A stretch of DNA of 34,987 bases from JBCCFW01 sp039029535 (GCA_039029535.1 JBCCFW010000069.1:1-34987); one strand, 5' to 3'. Positions 1 to 9,771 are shown, counted from the first letter of the stretch. Numbers and translations are program-made. Notes: generated by a model not told the origin, from the sequence alone.

Positions 1-490
1 ACGACAGGCAACGTGCGTGCTCCCAGTCGGCATGCTCGGGGCTGGCCTGCATCACGACGCAGCGACGCTGGTAGACCTCGAGGGTGGCCCGGAGCTCCCC
101 CTTGATCAGGTGGTACATGGCGAGCTGATGGAGCGTGCCGACGAGATCCGGGTGCATCGGTCCCTGGACTCGCTCGCGGAGCGCCAGGGCGCGCTGGATG
201 AGCTCGAGATACTCCGGAGGCGACTGCTGATGGCGTCGCCAGACGTTGCAGCGCTGCTCCAGCAGCGTGACGTGGACGAGCGAGTCCGGTGGCAGTGTCT
301 CCGCCTCCTCGAAGAGCTGGTCGAGGACCGCGTGTCGCTCGGCCAGAGGCGTGGCCTTCATGAGCTCCACCACCTCGTCCGGAGTCGCGGGCAGCTCCGC
401 CCTCACGGGGGCCGACTGCAACAGGCAGGACGCGATGACTCCTCCCGCCACGAGCACCCTCCAGCTCGCCCACCTCCGCCTCGTCACCAT
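1..490 (-). CDS. Exported TPR-repeat protein, 3' end outside window
   Basis: Open minus-strand frame from an ATG at 490 that runs without a stop off the left edge (163 codons visible). The N-terminus has an Arg-rich start (VTRRRW), a hydrophobic stretch (VLVAGGVIASCLL) and a possible signal peptidase site after VRA at about residue 31. IASC within it also fits a lipobox, so it may be a lipoprotein. Helical repeats follow, and HPDLVGTLHQLAMYHLIKGE is typical of a kinesin-light-chain-like TPR. A GGGGG-containing purine-rich stretch lies just upstream of the ATG. The role is unknown; TPRs mediate protein contacts. The missing C-terminus could carry further repeats or an effector domain. Confidence 0.75.
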   Translation of the reverse strand, partial: MVTRRRWASWRVLVAGGVIASCLLQSAPVRAELPATPDEVVELMKATPLAERHAVLDQLFEEAETLPPDSLVHVTLLEQRCNVWRRHQQSPPEYLELIQRALALRERVQGPMHPDLVGTLHQLAMYHLIKGELRATLEVYQRRCVVMQASPEHADWEHARCLS

Positions 491-729
491 GCTGCCGCCC
501 CCTCAGGCGTGCGGGCGGGCCTCTTCCACCCGGCCTGGGGAGAGTAGGTCGTGAGGGGGGGCGGTCGCCAACCCGAGAGCCAAAAAGTGAGAGGGCTCAT
601 GCGCAGTCGCGCATGTGGTGCGTTGTTCAAGACAGAGGGAGCCTCGCTTCCTCTTCGAAGCGCCGCCACGGGGCCCGAGTCGGTCCCCGAGCCCTCCCCG
701 TGCGGCCGACGAAGAGGCGGGAGACGACG

Positions 730-1275
730 TCAGCGCAGGGAGAAGATGGTGAGCCAGGTGTCGACGATGGCACCCAGGAATCTCAGGCCGTCGCCTCCCG
801 ACCATGTCTGACCAACGTCTCCTGGACGCGCCCTCGCGGAGGGACGGGGGCGCGTCGTGGCCGCAGGCCCGAGCTCGCGCGGCGCGTTCTCTTCGGCCTG
901 TTCCGCCCGGCGCGCCTGACTGAGCTGAGCTTGCAGGGCCTGGAGCTCTCCACCATCGAGCCAAGCTCCCCCACAGCTCGTGCAGATGTCGATCTCCACG
1001 TCGTCGACGTGCCGGATCCCCCGGGGCGCGAGGGGGAAGGGGCCGTCTCCACCTTCCGCGACGCAGGCTGGACAGCTCGGCGGGGTGCTTCCGACGGGGA
1101 TGGAGTGGGGCTGACGCACCGAGCGGGCCCAGCCGACGATGGGCGCCCACTCGTCTCGATCCAGCCAGAAGCCGCGGCACGACGGGCAGTGATCGATCGT
1201 GATGCCCGCGTCGGTCAGTGCGTGCAGCGCGGTCGCGGGGTCGGTGCAGCGGGGACAGGTGCGGGTGGTCGTCAT
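730..1275 (-). CDS. zf-TFIIB (double zinc-ribbon) domain protein
   Basis: 181 residues. Two TFIIB-type zinc ribbons are visible: C7-P-R-C10 with C30-P-S-C33 followed by RGFWLDRDE, and C68-P-A-C71 with C98-T-S-C101 followed by GGAWLDGGEL. The CxxCGGxWLDxGEL pattern is diagnostic of the bacterial zf-TFIIB family, whose function is poorly known (probably small zinc-binding structural or regulatory proteins). A Gln/Ala/Glu-rich helical segment follows the second ribbon (about 111-130), then a low-complexity linker and a hydrophobic C-terminus (LRFLGAIVDTWLTIFSL) that may touch the membrane. It is monocistronic and divergent from the large cytochrome gene at 1540. Confidence 0.85.
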   Translation of the reverse strand: MTTTRTCPRCTDPATALHALTDAGITIDHCPSCRGFWLDRDEWAPIVGWARSVRQPHSIPVGSTPPSCPACVAEGGDGPFPLAPRGIRHVDDVEIDICTSCGGAWLDGGELQALQAQLSQARRAEQAEENAPRELGPAATTRPRPSARARPGDVGQTWSGGDGLRFLGAIVDTWLTIFSLR

Positions 1276-1539
1276 GCTGCCGTGACTCTACTGACGATCG
1301 GTCCCGAAGGTTTCGGCCGACCCCCTGTCTGGTCGAGTTCTCGCTGCTGTCCTATCTTCGAAGGGCCTTCCGAAAAATCGCTTCATGCACGGTCCGCCTC
1401 CGCTCGGCGAACTCCGGCTCGAGCCAGGTCTCGAGCATGCGCCGAGCTCTCGTCTCGCATCGGTTGCCTGATCGAGTCCGCTCCCCTCGAGGCTGGGGAG
1501 CCATCCAGCGGGCCCTCGCAGGCCCGGGAGGTCGCGCGC
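1276..1539. other. Divergent intergenic region with promoters
   Basis: 264 bp separate the zf-TFIIB gene (-) from the cytochrome gene (+). A TATCTT at about 1351 could be a plus-strand -10 box. Directly after it GAAGG-G-CCTTC forms a short inverted repeat. A good Shine-Dalgarno (GGGAGG) sits 8 nt before the ATG at 1540. An open reading frame extends upstream through this stretch, but its translation is Arg/Ser-rich and unlike a protein. I see no other gene here. Confidence 0.4.
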
Positions 1540-4500
1540 ATGAGACTCACGTTCTTCTCCCCCATTCACGGTCTCGTCTTGGCCCTGCTCGTCGCGGTGA
1601 CGTCCCCTGACGTCGCAGCCCAGGGACGAGGCGACTACTACAACGTCGAGACACCCCAGGTGAACCCGATCGATCTCTTCCAGATCGGGGGCCACTGGTA
1701 CCTCGTCGTGGTCAACACGCCCGACAACTCGGTCGAGTTCTACCAGACCGACGAGACCTTGCCGCCCGACGCCCGCTTCCTGCAGCGCGTGCCCACCGGC
1801 CTCGAGCCGGGCTCGGTCTGCGTGAGCCTCGAGCACGAGCGGGTCGTCGTGACGAACTTCCTCGGTGACTCGTTGACGGCCATCCACGTGGCGGCACCCA
1901 CTGGTCCGAGCTCCTTCGTGGCGACGCTGGTCGCGACGGTCCCGGTGACCGACGAGCCCATGGACTGCGAGTTCGTCGAGATCCCCGATTCCGACGACGG
2001 CGCCTTGACGCCGGCGATCATGGTGACGCACGGCAACCTCGATGCACTGGGGACCTACCACCAGCTCACCATGCAGCCGCTCGCGCCGGGCTCGGAGCGT
2101 CGCGACGCCGTGTTGTCGTCGGGTCAAGACCTCGACTTCGACGGAATGATCGACGACATCGCCCTCAAGCAGCCCTGGACCCTCGACACCTGCGAGCTCG
2201 CCGGTGGCGGTCAGCGGTTGGTCGTCCTCGGCCACCTCGGTGGCAACACGCCCAACTACGACTTCGACCTCTACTTCGAGGACCTGGGTGGTGGCAACGA
2301 GGCGGCGCTGGCCGGTCTCGGCTCATCGAACTGGAACATGACCTTCGGCGCCGACGGCACGCTGTACGTGGTCGGCAACGAGGCGCAGAACGCCGACAAC
2401 TTCGATGAGGCCGCCGTGGCCGCGGAGCCCACCGGCTTCGTCAAGAGCATGTTCTACGCCATCGAGGACCCTTGCTCGGACAACCCCACCGTGCATCGGC
2501 GCGACGTGAACCTCGAGCGGCGCACGATCATCCAGGTGCCACGCGAGCCCTTCCCGCTGCCGGGTGGCGCCATTCCGGGTCAGGCCACGATCCCGGCGGG
2601 TGACAGCCTGCCCGCGGGGCCGCGCGGCCTGAGCGCCGGCAGTGACGCAGACCCGCTCGAGGGTCGCTCCCCCCTCCGTCGACGCTCGGCTCGTCGCGGT
2701 GGCGGCGACGACGCGCAGCTCGCCGCCCCGAGTGAGGGTGGCTTCTCCGAGGGGCTGCGAGCCATGGGGCTCGAGCCCGGCGAGGGCGAGATCATCAGCG
2801 ATGTCTTGTCCGACCATGAGCCGGACGGTTTCGTCATCGGCAACCCGACACCCTTGCCCCTCATCGGGCCAGTCGACTGCGACGAGGGCCTGTCTCAGCT
2901 CACCGACGTGGCCGTCTTCGAGCGGCCGGGCGCGACCTGGCCCAAGGTCTTCTTCACCGCCAACTCCAACGACGCCGTCGGCGTGCTCGTGCCGCGGCTG
3001 GGCCAGAACCCGAACAACTGGCCACGTCGCCACGTCGACCTCGGACCCTCCCTCGATCCCGAGTCGGACATCCGCGGTCCGCGTGGCGTCGTCATCCGAC
3101 CGTCTGGGGAAAGTGACGTCGACGACGGCGGACGGGCGTACGTGAGCTGTCGCTTCGACAACTCCGTCGCCATCGTCAACACGAGCACCGAGACGGTCGT
3201 CGGCAACTTCCGCCTGGCCAGTCACCCCGTGCCCGACTGGATCAAGAAGGGACGTGAGCCCCTCTACAACGCCAAGCGTTCCGGCAACTGCTTCGTGTCC
3301 TGCTCGAGCTGTCACCTCGATGCTCGCACCGACGGCCTCGCCTGGCAGCTCAGCGACAACGTCCCGGTGCCCATCCCCGACGAGATCAACAGCACCGGCG
3401 TGCCGGAGTGGCCGGGTAACAAGGGCTTCATGGTCACCCAGTCGCTCCAAGGCTTGCTCAACTGGGAGGTTCACCCGGACATCCAGGGCCTCTACACCAA
3501 CGCGCCTTACCACTGGCGCGGGGACCGCGCGACCTTCGTGTCCTTCGCCCCGGCGTTCGAGGGGCTGTTGCTCGGGCCGCCCATCAGCGACGAGGACATG
3601 GAGGAGTACGAGGAGTTCATCAACTCGGTCCACTACCCGCCCAACCCGAAGCAGCTCGACGAGCGCATGCCGTCCGGCGACGTGGGTGATCCGCTCGATG
3701 GAGATGATGCCGCCGGAGTGGCCGACCTCAGCGGGTCGGGCGCGGCCAAGGGGCTCAAGGTCTTTTGCACTCTCAACAGTGACGGTGACGGCGGCTGCCG
3801 CAACTGTCACGAGCTCCCCGAAGGCAGCAACAACATCCTGACCGAGAACATCGCGGGCCTGGACCCCTTCCCGCCGCCCCTGGCTCAGGGCGCGGCGCAG
3901 CCCATCGAGACCGCGGCCCTGCGGCACCTCTTCCAGAAGGAGGCGCGGCTCGACCGCGACGGTGCGAGTGCCCCGCGTGACTCACCGATCACCGGGCTCG
4001 AGGGTCTGATGCACACGGGCCTGTTGCTCGGGAGCAACCCCAGCAACGACGCCCATGCCGTGGCGTCGATGAACGCCTTCAACCTCCACTTCTTCGACGG
4101 TCGCTTCTGCATCAACCGCGGGCTGCCGAACTTCTGCGACAACATGGTCGCGCTCAATCAGGCCCTCCAGGAATGGGACACGGGCACGGGTCCGCTGGTG
4201 GGCCGGGCGGTGACGGTCACGCGACTCAACGCCCCGAGCATCCCCATCGGGCAGGCGCTGAGCCTCGCCGAGAAACAGGCCAACCTGGCCAACGCCGGCC
4301 TGGCGGTGCGGGGTCGGATCAACGGCGTGCAGCGGGGTTGGTTCTACGACACGGCCATGTTGGCTCCGATCTATCGAGAGGAGCCCGGCGGTGGGACCTT
4401 CACCCGCGCCCAGCTCTTGAACCTCCTGCTCGGCACCCGCGACGTGCTCGTCTTCACGTCGGTCCCGCTGGGCAGCGAGCGAAGGGTCGGACACCCCAAC

Positions 4501-5172
4501 GGGAACCCGACGACTCTCAACGGGAGCGGTCTCACCGGCGTGGCCATGCTGCCCATGCTCACCAACACGCACCACGCGGACATCCCGTCCTTCGGCGACA
4601 TCCGCTGGGTGCCGCCGAATGGGGTCAATCAGTTCAACCACTTCACGCACACGGTCCGGGTCTATCAGAACGCCATCCTCGACGATGGTCCTGCAGACGG
4701 CTGGGGCCTGTGCAGCGTTCGCCACGAGGCGCCGCGGCGCTTCAGCGTGGTCGGCAAGGGCATCCGGCACGGGGCGACCTTGCACCTGTTCAGCCCGGCC
4801 ATCCGGACGCTCGGGCCACCGAACCCGGCGCTCCCGCCCGACGATCCCTCGCAGCCACCGCTCACCGAGATCGTGCTTCCGCTCCACGGCACCGACCGCA
4901 TGGTCGGTGACGCGCCGGTCTTCGAGACCGCCGAGGAGCTGGAGCCGCTGCTGTTCTATGGGCTCATGGCGGGCCCGCCGAACATCCCCGGCCTGCTCGA
5001 TCGGGTCACCAATCTCGACCGCTTCGCGGTGATCAACCCCGAGTCACAGCCGGGGACCTTCAACCCGCTGGCCTGGAACCTCCACTACCTGCGGGTCCAG
5101 AACGCCGACGGCACCACGGCCGACGGTGGCTGGGTCCCGATCACCATCGAGCCCGGACCGGATTGTCCCTAA
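1540..5172 (+). CDS. Secreted beta-propeller / di-haem c-type cytochrome
   Basis: 1,210 residues from ATG 1540. This start is preferred because it has GGGAGG 8 nt upstream and opens a clear signal peptide (LVLALLVAVTSPDVAAQ, cleavage after VAA). The same frame is open upstream but does not look coding there. Residues about 30-580 read as a propeller with NTPDNSVEFY, TFGADGTLYVVGN and FDNSVAIVNTSTETVVGNF units. Two CXXCH haem sites follow: C588-S-S-C591-H592 and C753-R-N-C756-H757. Between them lies HWRGDRATF, a motif I associate with large peroxidase-like cytochromes. A low-complexity Arg/Ser/Gly insert lies at about residues 345-400. It should be periplasmic or cell-surface and act in electron transfer or peroxide reduction; the substrate is unknown. 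It is followed by a strong hairpin. Confidence 0.85.
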   Translation: MRLTFFSPIHGLVLALLVAVTSPDVAAQGRGDYYNVETPQVNPIDLFQIGGHWYLVVVNTPDNSVEFYQTDETLPPDARFLQRVPTGLEPGSVCVSLEHERVVVTNFLGDSLTAIHVAAPTGPSSFVATLVATVPVTDEPMDCEFVEIPDSDDGALTPAIMVTHGNLDALGTYHQLTMQPLAPGSERRDAVLSSGQDLDFDGMIDDIALKQPWTLDTCELAGGGQRLVVLGHLGGNTPNYDFDLYFEDLGGGNEAALAGLGSSNWNMTFGADGTLYVVGNEAQNADNFDEAAVAAEPTGFVKSMFYAIEDPCSDNPTVHRRDVNLERRTIIQVPREPFPLPGGAIPGQATIPAGDSLPAGPRGLSAGSDADPLEGRSPLRRRSARRGGGDDAQLAAPSEGGFSEGLRAMGLEPGEGEIISDVLSDHEPDGFVIGNPTPLPLIGPVDCDEGLSQLTDVAVFERPGATWPKVFFTANSNDAVGVLVPRLGQNPNNWPRRHVDLGPSLDPESDIRGPRGVVIRPSGESDVDDGGRAYVSCRFDNSVAIVNTSTETVVGNFRLASHPVPDWIKKGREPLYNAKRSGNCFVSCSSCHLDARTDGLAWQLSDNVPVPIPDEINSTGVPEWPGNKGFMVTQSLQGLLNWEVHPDIQGLYTNAPYHWRGDRATFVSFAPAFEGLLLGPPISDEDMEEYEEFINSVHYPPNPKQLDERMPSGDVGDPLDGDDAAGVADLSGSGAAKGLKVFCTLNSDGDGGCRNCHELPEGSNNILTENIAGLDPFPPPLAQGAAQPIETAALRHLFQKEARLDRDGASAPRDSPITGLEGLMHTGLLLGSNPSNDAHAVASMNAFNLHFFDGRFCINRGLPNFCDNMVALNQALQEWDTGTGPLVGRAVTVTRLNAPSIPIGQALSLAEKQANLANAGLAVRGRINGVQRGWFYDTAMLAPIYREEPGGGTFTRAQLLNLLLGTRDVLVFTSVPLGSERRVGHPNGNPTTLNGSGLTGVAMLPMLTNTHHADIPSFGDIRWVPPNGVNQFNHFTHTVRVYQNAILDDGPADGWGLCSVRHEAPRRFSVVGKGIRHGATLHLFSPAIRTLGPPNPALPPDDPSQPPLTEIVLPLHGTDRMVGDAPVFETAEELEPLLFYGLMAGPPNIPGLLDRVTNLDRFAVINPESQPGTFNPLAWNLHYLRVQNADGTTADGGWVPITIEPGPDCP

Positions 5173-5185
5173 CCCGCGCTGACCA

Positions 5186-5222
5186 TCCCGGGATCGGGCG
5201 CTTGTCGTCTCCGGTCCCGGGA
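5186..5222 (+). terminator. Hairpin after the cytochrome gene, candidate terminator
   Basis: Left arm TCCCGGGATCGG (5186-5197) pairs with right arm CCGGTCCCGGGA (5211-5222) over 12 positions with a single G-U wobble and a 13-nt loop. It begins 13 nt after the TAA of the cytochrome gene and lies between two convergent genes. No T-run follows, so it is not a classical intrinsic terminator; it may be a Rho-assisted 3' end or work in both directions. The rest of the 5223-5365 gap shows nothing recognisable. Confidence 0.55.
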
Positions 5223-5365
5223 CTTAGTACTTAGGGACCGCTTGCAGAAGCGAGGCCTCGGCTCCCCCGTTTCGACGTGAGGAGTCGATGCTCTCCGAGT
5301 TGCGCCTGGGTGGAACGGACCCGGGTGCTCGGGGTCGGGGGCGCTGCCGTCTCCGGCCCCACCTT

Positions 5366-8300
5366 TCAGGCCTCTGCCGGGGCGTCGGCCACGGTCTCGT
5401 CTCGTCCGGTGCCAGCCAGCCAGTCGGCCAGGCGGGCGCGTCCTCGACCGAGGTCGTCGGCGATGCAGTAGAGGCAGGGCACCACGACCAGCGTGACCAC
5501 CGTGGCGAAGGCGACGCCTCCCGCCAGGCTGATGGCGACCGGGATGAGGAACTGCGCCTGCACGCTCTTCTCGCTGATCATCGGGGCCAGCCCGAGGCAG
5601 GTCGTGAGCGAGGTGAAGAGGATCGGCCGGAAACGCCGGGGGCCGGCGGCGAGCACGGCCTGGAGGGCGCTCAGGCCCTCGGCGCGTCGACGGTTGGCGA
5701 GGTCCATGAGGACGAGCGAGTCGTTGACGACCACGCCGGCCAGGGCGACCAGGCCGAAAGCCGAGAAGAAGCTCAGCGGCACGCCGAGGATCCCGTGGGC
5801 GATCATCGCGCCAACGGCGCCCGCGGGGATGGCCGACATGATGACGAGGGGCTGCACGTAGCTCTTGAGCTGTGCCGCCAGCAGCGCGTACATCGCCAGC
5901 AACGCGACGCCGAGGAGCTTGGCGAGACCGAACAGGCTCTCGTTGCGCTCACGCTGAGCACCCTCGAAGGAGAAGGTCAGCCCGGGAAAGTCGCGCACGA
6001 GGGCCGGCAGCACCCGGTCGCGGAGGTCGGCGTTGACCTCGGTCGGGGCGACGACGAGGTCGTCGACCTTGGCGAGCACCGTGACGATGCGACGTCGGTC
6101 GGCGCGTTCGATCGACGCATAGCCCCGCGCCTCCTCCACCGTGGCCACGGTCGACAGCGGCACCTCGCGTCCGTCGCTGAGCCGGATGCGCATGTCGGCC
6201 AGGGTCCCCAGTCGCTGACGCTCGGCCTCGGAGTAGCGCACGAGCACGCGGACGTCGTCTCGACCTCGCTGAACTCGCTGCGCCTCCAGCCCCTGGAAGG
6301 CCTGGCGGAGCTGACGACCGAGATCGGCCAGGGTCAGGCCGGCGGCCAGCCCCGCGTCGGTGAGCCCGAAGCGCAGCTCGCGCTTGCCGGGGACGAAGCT
6401 GTCGTCGATGTCGGAGACACCCTCGTAGGAGGCGAGCTCGGTCTTGAGCCGCTCGACGGCGGTCAGCAGCTTGTCGAAGTCGGCGTGGGCCATCTCGACG
6501 GAGACGTCGTCACCGGCGGTGAGTAGGCCGGAGCGGAACGCCAAGGCGGACGCGCCGGCGACCTCCCCCACTTCCTCACGCCACAGGGCTTCGACCGCGG
6601 CGGCGGAGATCGCGCGGTCCTCGGCCTCCACCAACGCCAGGGTCACCGAGCCGACGTGGGTGCCGGTGGGGCTGCTGCCCCCATGCGGACCACCGGGTCG
6701 GATGCCCGTGCCGATGCTGGCGGAGACGTGCTTGAACATCGAGCCGCCCTCGGGCGCGTGCTCGGCGTCGACCTGGGTGCGGACCCGCTCGGCCGCCTCG
6801 AGAAGCTGGTGCACGCCCCGCTCGGTTTCGGAGGCGGGCGCGTCGCGGGCCATGGTCAGGTTGGCGCGGACGTCGTCCCCGTCGATGGGCGGGAAGAGCA
6901 CGGCGCGGACCTGACCACCGCGGATCGCGCCACCGGAGATCGCGACGACCGCGAGCATCAAGGCGACGCTGAGGTAGCGCCAGTCGAGCGCACGACGCAG
7001 GGTCGGCAGGTAGAAGCGGTCGATGAGCCAGCCGAGCCCGGCGCGGAGTCGCTCTTGGAGCGTGCTCATGATCCCGTTGCGGGATCGCTCGTGAGGGCTG
7101 CCGAGGTGGGCCGGCAGGATGAGCAGGGCCTCGACCAGCGACATCGTCAGCACGCCGATGACGACGATGGGCACCACCCACAAGATGTCGCCGAAGAAGC
7201 CGGGCGTGAAGTAGAGGGGCAGGAACGCGATCATCGTGGTCAGCACCGCGATGGTGACGGGGACCAACACCTCGCGGGTGCCCTCGACGGCAGCTCGCAG
7301 CGGTGAGAGCCCGGCCTCGAGCTTGGAGAAGATCGACTCCCCCACGACGATGGCGTCGTCGACCACCAGCCCCAGCACGATGATGAAGGCGAACAGCGAG
7401 ATCATGTTCACGCTGCCGTCGAAGAGCGCGATGACGACCGTCGAGCCGAGGAAGGCGATGGGGATGCCCATGGTCGTCCAGAAGGCGAGCCGCAGGTCGA
7501 GGAACAAGACCAGGCAGCCGAAGACGAGGACCAGCCCCATGAGACCGTTGCGGGCGAGGAGGTTCACGCGGCTGCGAAGAGCCTCGGCTCCGTTGTCGGC
7601 GACGGTGATGCCGACGCCCTCGGGGAGGCTCACGGTGTCGAGCAGCCCCATGACCTCTTCTTCGATGTCGAGCACGCGCTGGTCGCCCACGCGGTTGACG
7701 TCGACGAAGACGGCGGGCTCGCCCTCGAAGAGGTTGGCGCGATCGACGTCCTCGAAGCCGTCGATGACGTCGGCGACGTCCCGCAGCCGCAGCACCGTTC
7801 CGTCGGCGCGGCTGCTCACGACGAGATCCTCGAACTCGTGGGCGGTGTAGGCCTGACCGAGGGTGCGGAGGAGGATGTCTCCCCCGCTGCTGCGGATGGC
7901 GCCACCGGGCAGGTCGAGAGAGAAGCGCGAGACTTGCTGGCTGACTTGCTCGAAGGTCAGGCCGTGGCGCTGCAGGTCGTCCTCTCGGACCTCGATGGAC
8001 AGCTCGTAGCGTCGGACCCCCGCGACCTCGGCGATGGTGACCGACTCGAGCGCGGTGACCTGGTCGCGGACCTGGAACGCGAGCTCTCGCAAGGTGCGCT
8101 CGTCGGCCGGTCCGTGCAGGGCGAGACGGAGGACGGTCTCGACCTGATCCTGGTCGACGATGCGGACTTCTTCAGCGTCCTCGGGCGGGAAGTCGGCGAT
8201 CTGGCTGACGGCCGCTTCGATGTCGTCGAGGACTTCCCGATCGTCGGCCTGGTCGGTGAGCTCGGCGGTGACGATGCCCGAGCCCTCGCTCGCGCTCGAC

Positions 8301-8593
8301 TGGATCCGCTTGATCCCCTCGATGCCGGAGATGGCCTCCTCGATGCGACGGCAGATCCCCTCCTCCACCTCGCCGGGCGTGGCGCCCGGATAGGGCACGG
8401 TCACCTTGATGACGCCGGGGTCGATCTCGGGGAAGACCTCGACGGGCATCGAGGCGAACAGCGCGTAGCCGCCGCCCAGCAGCAGCACCATGAGGAGGTT
8501 GGCGGCGACTTGGTTGCGCGCGAACCAGGCCAGCATCCCGGTGAGCTGGCTGTCGTCTTTCGTCTTCGGCTCCGGCTTCGACGCTTCGCTCAC
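5366..8593 (-). CDS. RND efflux transporter permease (AcrB/MexB-like)
   Basis: 1,075 residues, the usual length for an inner-membrane RND pump. TM1 is QVAANLLMVLLLGGGYALF (residues about 28-46), followed by the family signature PEIDPGVIKVTVPYPGATPG. TM4 carries the proton-relay pair VVDDAIVVGES (D412-D413). The second porter and TM8-12 half begins near residue 540 and ends with GVVVNDSLVLMDLANRRR and RFRPILFTSLTTCLGLAP. The start is GTG 8593, overlapping the adaptor stop by 4 nt (GTGA), so the two are translationally coupled. It acts with the adaptor and an outer-membrane TolC-like channel, which is not in this window. The substrate cannot be read from sequence; the fit is to the general multidrug/HAE group. 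Confidence 0.95.
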   Translation of the reverse strand: MSEASKPEPKTKDDSQLTGMLAWFARNQVAANLLMVLLLGGGYALFASMPVEVFPEIDPGVIKVTVPYPGATPGEVEEGICRRIEEAISGIEGIKRIQSSASEGSGIVTAELTDQADDREVLDDIEAAVSQIADFPPEDAEEVRIVDQDQVETVLRLALHGPADERTLRELAFQVRDQVTALESVTIAEVAGVRRYELSIEVREDDLQRHGLTFEQVSQQVSRFSLDLPGGAIRSSGGDILLRTLGQAYTAHEFEDLVVSSRADGTVLRLRDVADVIDGFEDVDRANLFEGEPAVFVDVNRVGDQRVLDIEEEVMGLLDTVSLPEGVGITVADNGAEALRSRVNLLARNGLMGLVLVFGCLVLFLDLRLAFWTTMGIPIAFLGSTVVIALFDGSVNMISLFAFIIVLGLVVDDAIVVGESIFSKLEAGLSPLRAAVEGTREVLVPVTIAVLTTMIAFLPLYFTPGFFGDILWVVPIVVIGVLTMSLVEALLILPAHLGSPHERSRNGIMSTLQERLRAGLGWLIDRFYLPTLRRALDWRYLSVALMLAVVAISGGAIRGGQVRAVLFPPIDGDDVRANLTMARDAPASETERGVHQLLEAAERVRTQVDAEHAPEGGSMFKHVSASIGTGIRPGGPHGGSSPTGTHVGSVTLALVEAEDRAISAAAVEALWREEVGEVAGASALAFRSGLLTAGDDVSVEMAHADFDKLLTAVERLKTELASYEGVSDIDDSFVPGKRELRFGLTDAGLAAGLTLADLGRQLRQAFQGLEAQRVQRGRDDVRVLVRYSEAERQRLGTLADMRIRLSDGREVPLSTVATVEEARGYASIERADRRRIVTVLAKVDDLVVAPTEVNADLRDRVLPALVRDFPGLTFSFEGAQRERNESLFGLAKLLGVALLAMYALLAAQLKSYVQPLVIMSAIPAGAVGAMIAHGILGVPLSFFSAFGLVALAGVVVNDSLVLMDLANRRRAEGLSALQAVLAAGPRRFRPILFTSLTTCLGLAPMISEKSVQAQFLIPVAISLAGGVAFATVVTLVVVPCLYCIADDLGRGRARLADWLAGTGRDETVADAPAEA

Positions 8594-9771
8594 GACAGGT
8601 CTCCGTCGTTGCGCGGATCGACCGACTGACTGCGCACGGCCATGCGATCGGTGACGACGTCGAGGCTGGAGATGACGACCTCCACCCGCTCGGGCAGCCC
8701 GCGGAGGTACACCGCGTCGCGGTCCTGCCAGGCGATCTCGCCATCGACGATGCGGAGCCGGTCGTCCTCGACGATCCAGAGTCGACCGTCGGCGCGGAGC
8801 GCGGAGCTCGGCACGCGGAGCACGTCCTCCAGGGTGCCGGCGGGCAGCACCGCCTCGACGAAGAGACCGGGCAAGGCGCTGGCGCGACGGTCTTCGGGGA
8901 GGTCCTCGCTGCGGAGCTCCACGACGGCGTTCACGCGTCGCGAGGTCTGGTCGACCCGGCCCTCGAAGCGGGCCAGACGAGCGGGCACGAGGAGCTCTTC
9001 GTCACCCAGGTCGAGGCGGACCGAGGCGGCGCCGTCGTCACCGGGGCTCAGGCGTTGCGCGTGCTGGAGGTCGAGGGGCACGGGCACCTCGAGGGTCTCG
9101 GTGCTGTAGAGCACGGCGAGCGTCCCGCCGGCCATGACGACCTCGCCCTTCTCGACGTCGGAGCTCACCACGCGCCCGTCGAAGTCGGCGGTGAGCGTCG
9201 TGCGACGGAGGTCGAGCTTGGCGTCTTCCACCGAGGCCCGGGCCGAGCGCACGCGGGCTTCAGCCTCGGCGAGCTGCGGTCCTCGGCTGACGAGACGCGG
9301 GATGGTTTGTCCCGGTCGGAGGGCCTTCCACTGCTTGACGTCGGCGTCGGCCTCGGCCTCCTCGAACTCACGCTGCGCGCGGGCCGCAGCGAGGTCGGCC
9401 TCGGCCTTCTCGACGGCGAGCTCGTAGTCGCGTCGCTCGACCTGAAGCAGGCGGTCTCCCTTCTTGAAGATGCCGCCGGGTCGGAGCTCGGGGTTCACGC
9501 GGACGACCTTGCCGCCCACCTGGCTCACGAGGTCGACCTGCGAGCGGGCATGCAGGGTGCCGTTGCCGTGCAGCTCGATGTCGTGGTCGCCGACGGTGAG
9601 CGCCAGCGTGCGGACCAGCGGGGCGTACTCGGGGCGCTCGGTCCGTGCGGGCGGTTTCTTGGCGCCACCGAGGCGGCTGGCGGCGAGGAAGCCGAGGACC
9701 AGGATGGCGACGACGAGGAGGGGCTGGAGGATCCAGCGCCAGCTCGTGCCGAGGGTCGTGCGGAGGGACAT
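8590..9771 (-). CDS. RND efflux periplasmic adaptor (membrane fusion protein)
   Basis: 393 residues. One N-terminal membrane anchor (ILQPLLVVAILVLGFLAA, about 14-31) is followed by the first lipoyl half (ARSQVDLVSQVGGKVVRV, KKGDRLLQVERRDYE), an alpha-helical hairpin rich in Ala/Glu (AEADLAAARAQREFEEAEAD) and the second lipoyl half (TTLTADFDGRVVSSDVEKGE). A beta-barrel and membrane-proximal domain follow (LRVPSSALRADGRLWIVED). This is HlyD/AcrA-family architecture. It is the first structural gene of the pump, 51 nt downstream of the tetR stop, with AAGGA about 10 nt before its ATG. It bridges the inner-membrane pump to an outer-membrane channel. Confidence 0.93.
   Translation of the reverse strand: MSLRTTLGTSWRWILQPLLVVAILVLGFLAASRLGGAKKPPARTERPEYAPLVRTLALTVGDHDIELHGNGTLHARSQVDLVSQVGGKVVRVNPELRPGGIFKKGDRLLQVERRDYELAVEKAEADLAAARAQREFEEAEADADVKQWKALRPGQTIPRLVSRGPQLAEAEARVRSARASVEDAKLDLRRTTLTADFDGRVVSSDVEKGEVVMAGGTLAVLYSTETLEVPVPLDLQHAQRLSPGDDGAASVRLDLGDEELLVPARLARFEGRVDQTSRRVNAVVELRSEDLPEDRRASALPGLFVEAVLPAGTLEDVLRVPSSALRADGRLWIVEDDRLRIVDGEIAWQDRDAVYLRGLPERVEVVISSLDVVTDRMAVRSQSVDPRNDGDLS

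Noticed and set aside
613..1539. 309-codon upstream extension of the cytochrome frame
   Set aside because: It overlaps the well-supported zf-TFIIB gene on the other strand, has Arg/Ser-rich non-protein composition, and the ATG at 1540 has both a Shine-Dalgarno and a signal peptide.
2323..3927. 534-codon minus-strand frame opposite the cytochrome gene
   Set aside because: Shadow frame; the plus strand has two CXXCH motifs and consistent protein composition.
5288..6526. 412-codon plus-strand frame opposite the RND pump
   Set aside because: Antisense shadow of the pump gene with Asp/Glu/His-rich composition and no domains.
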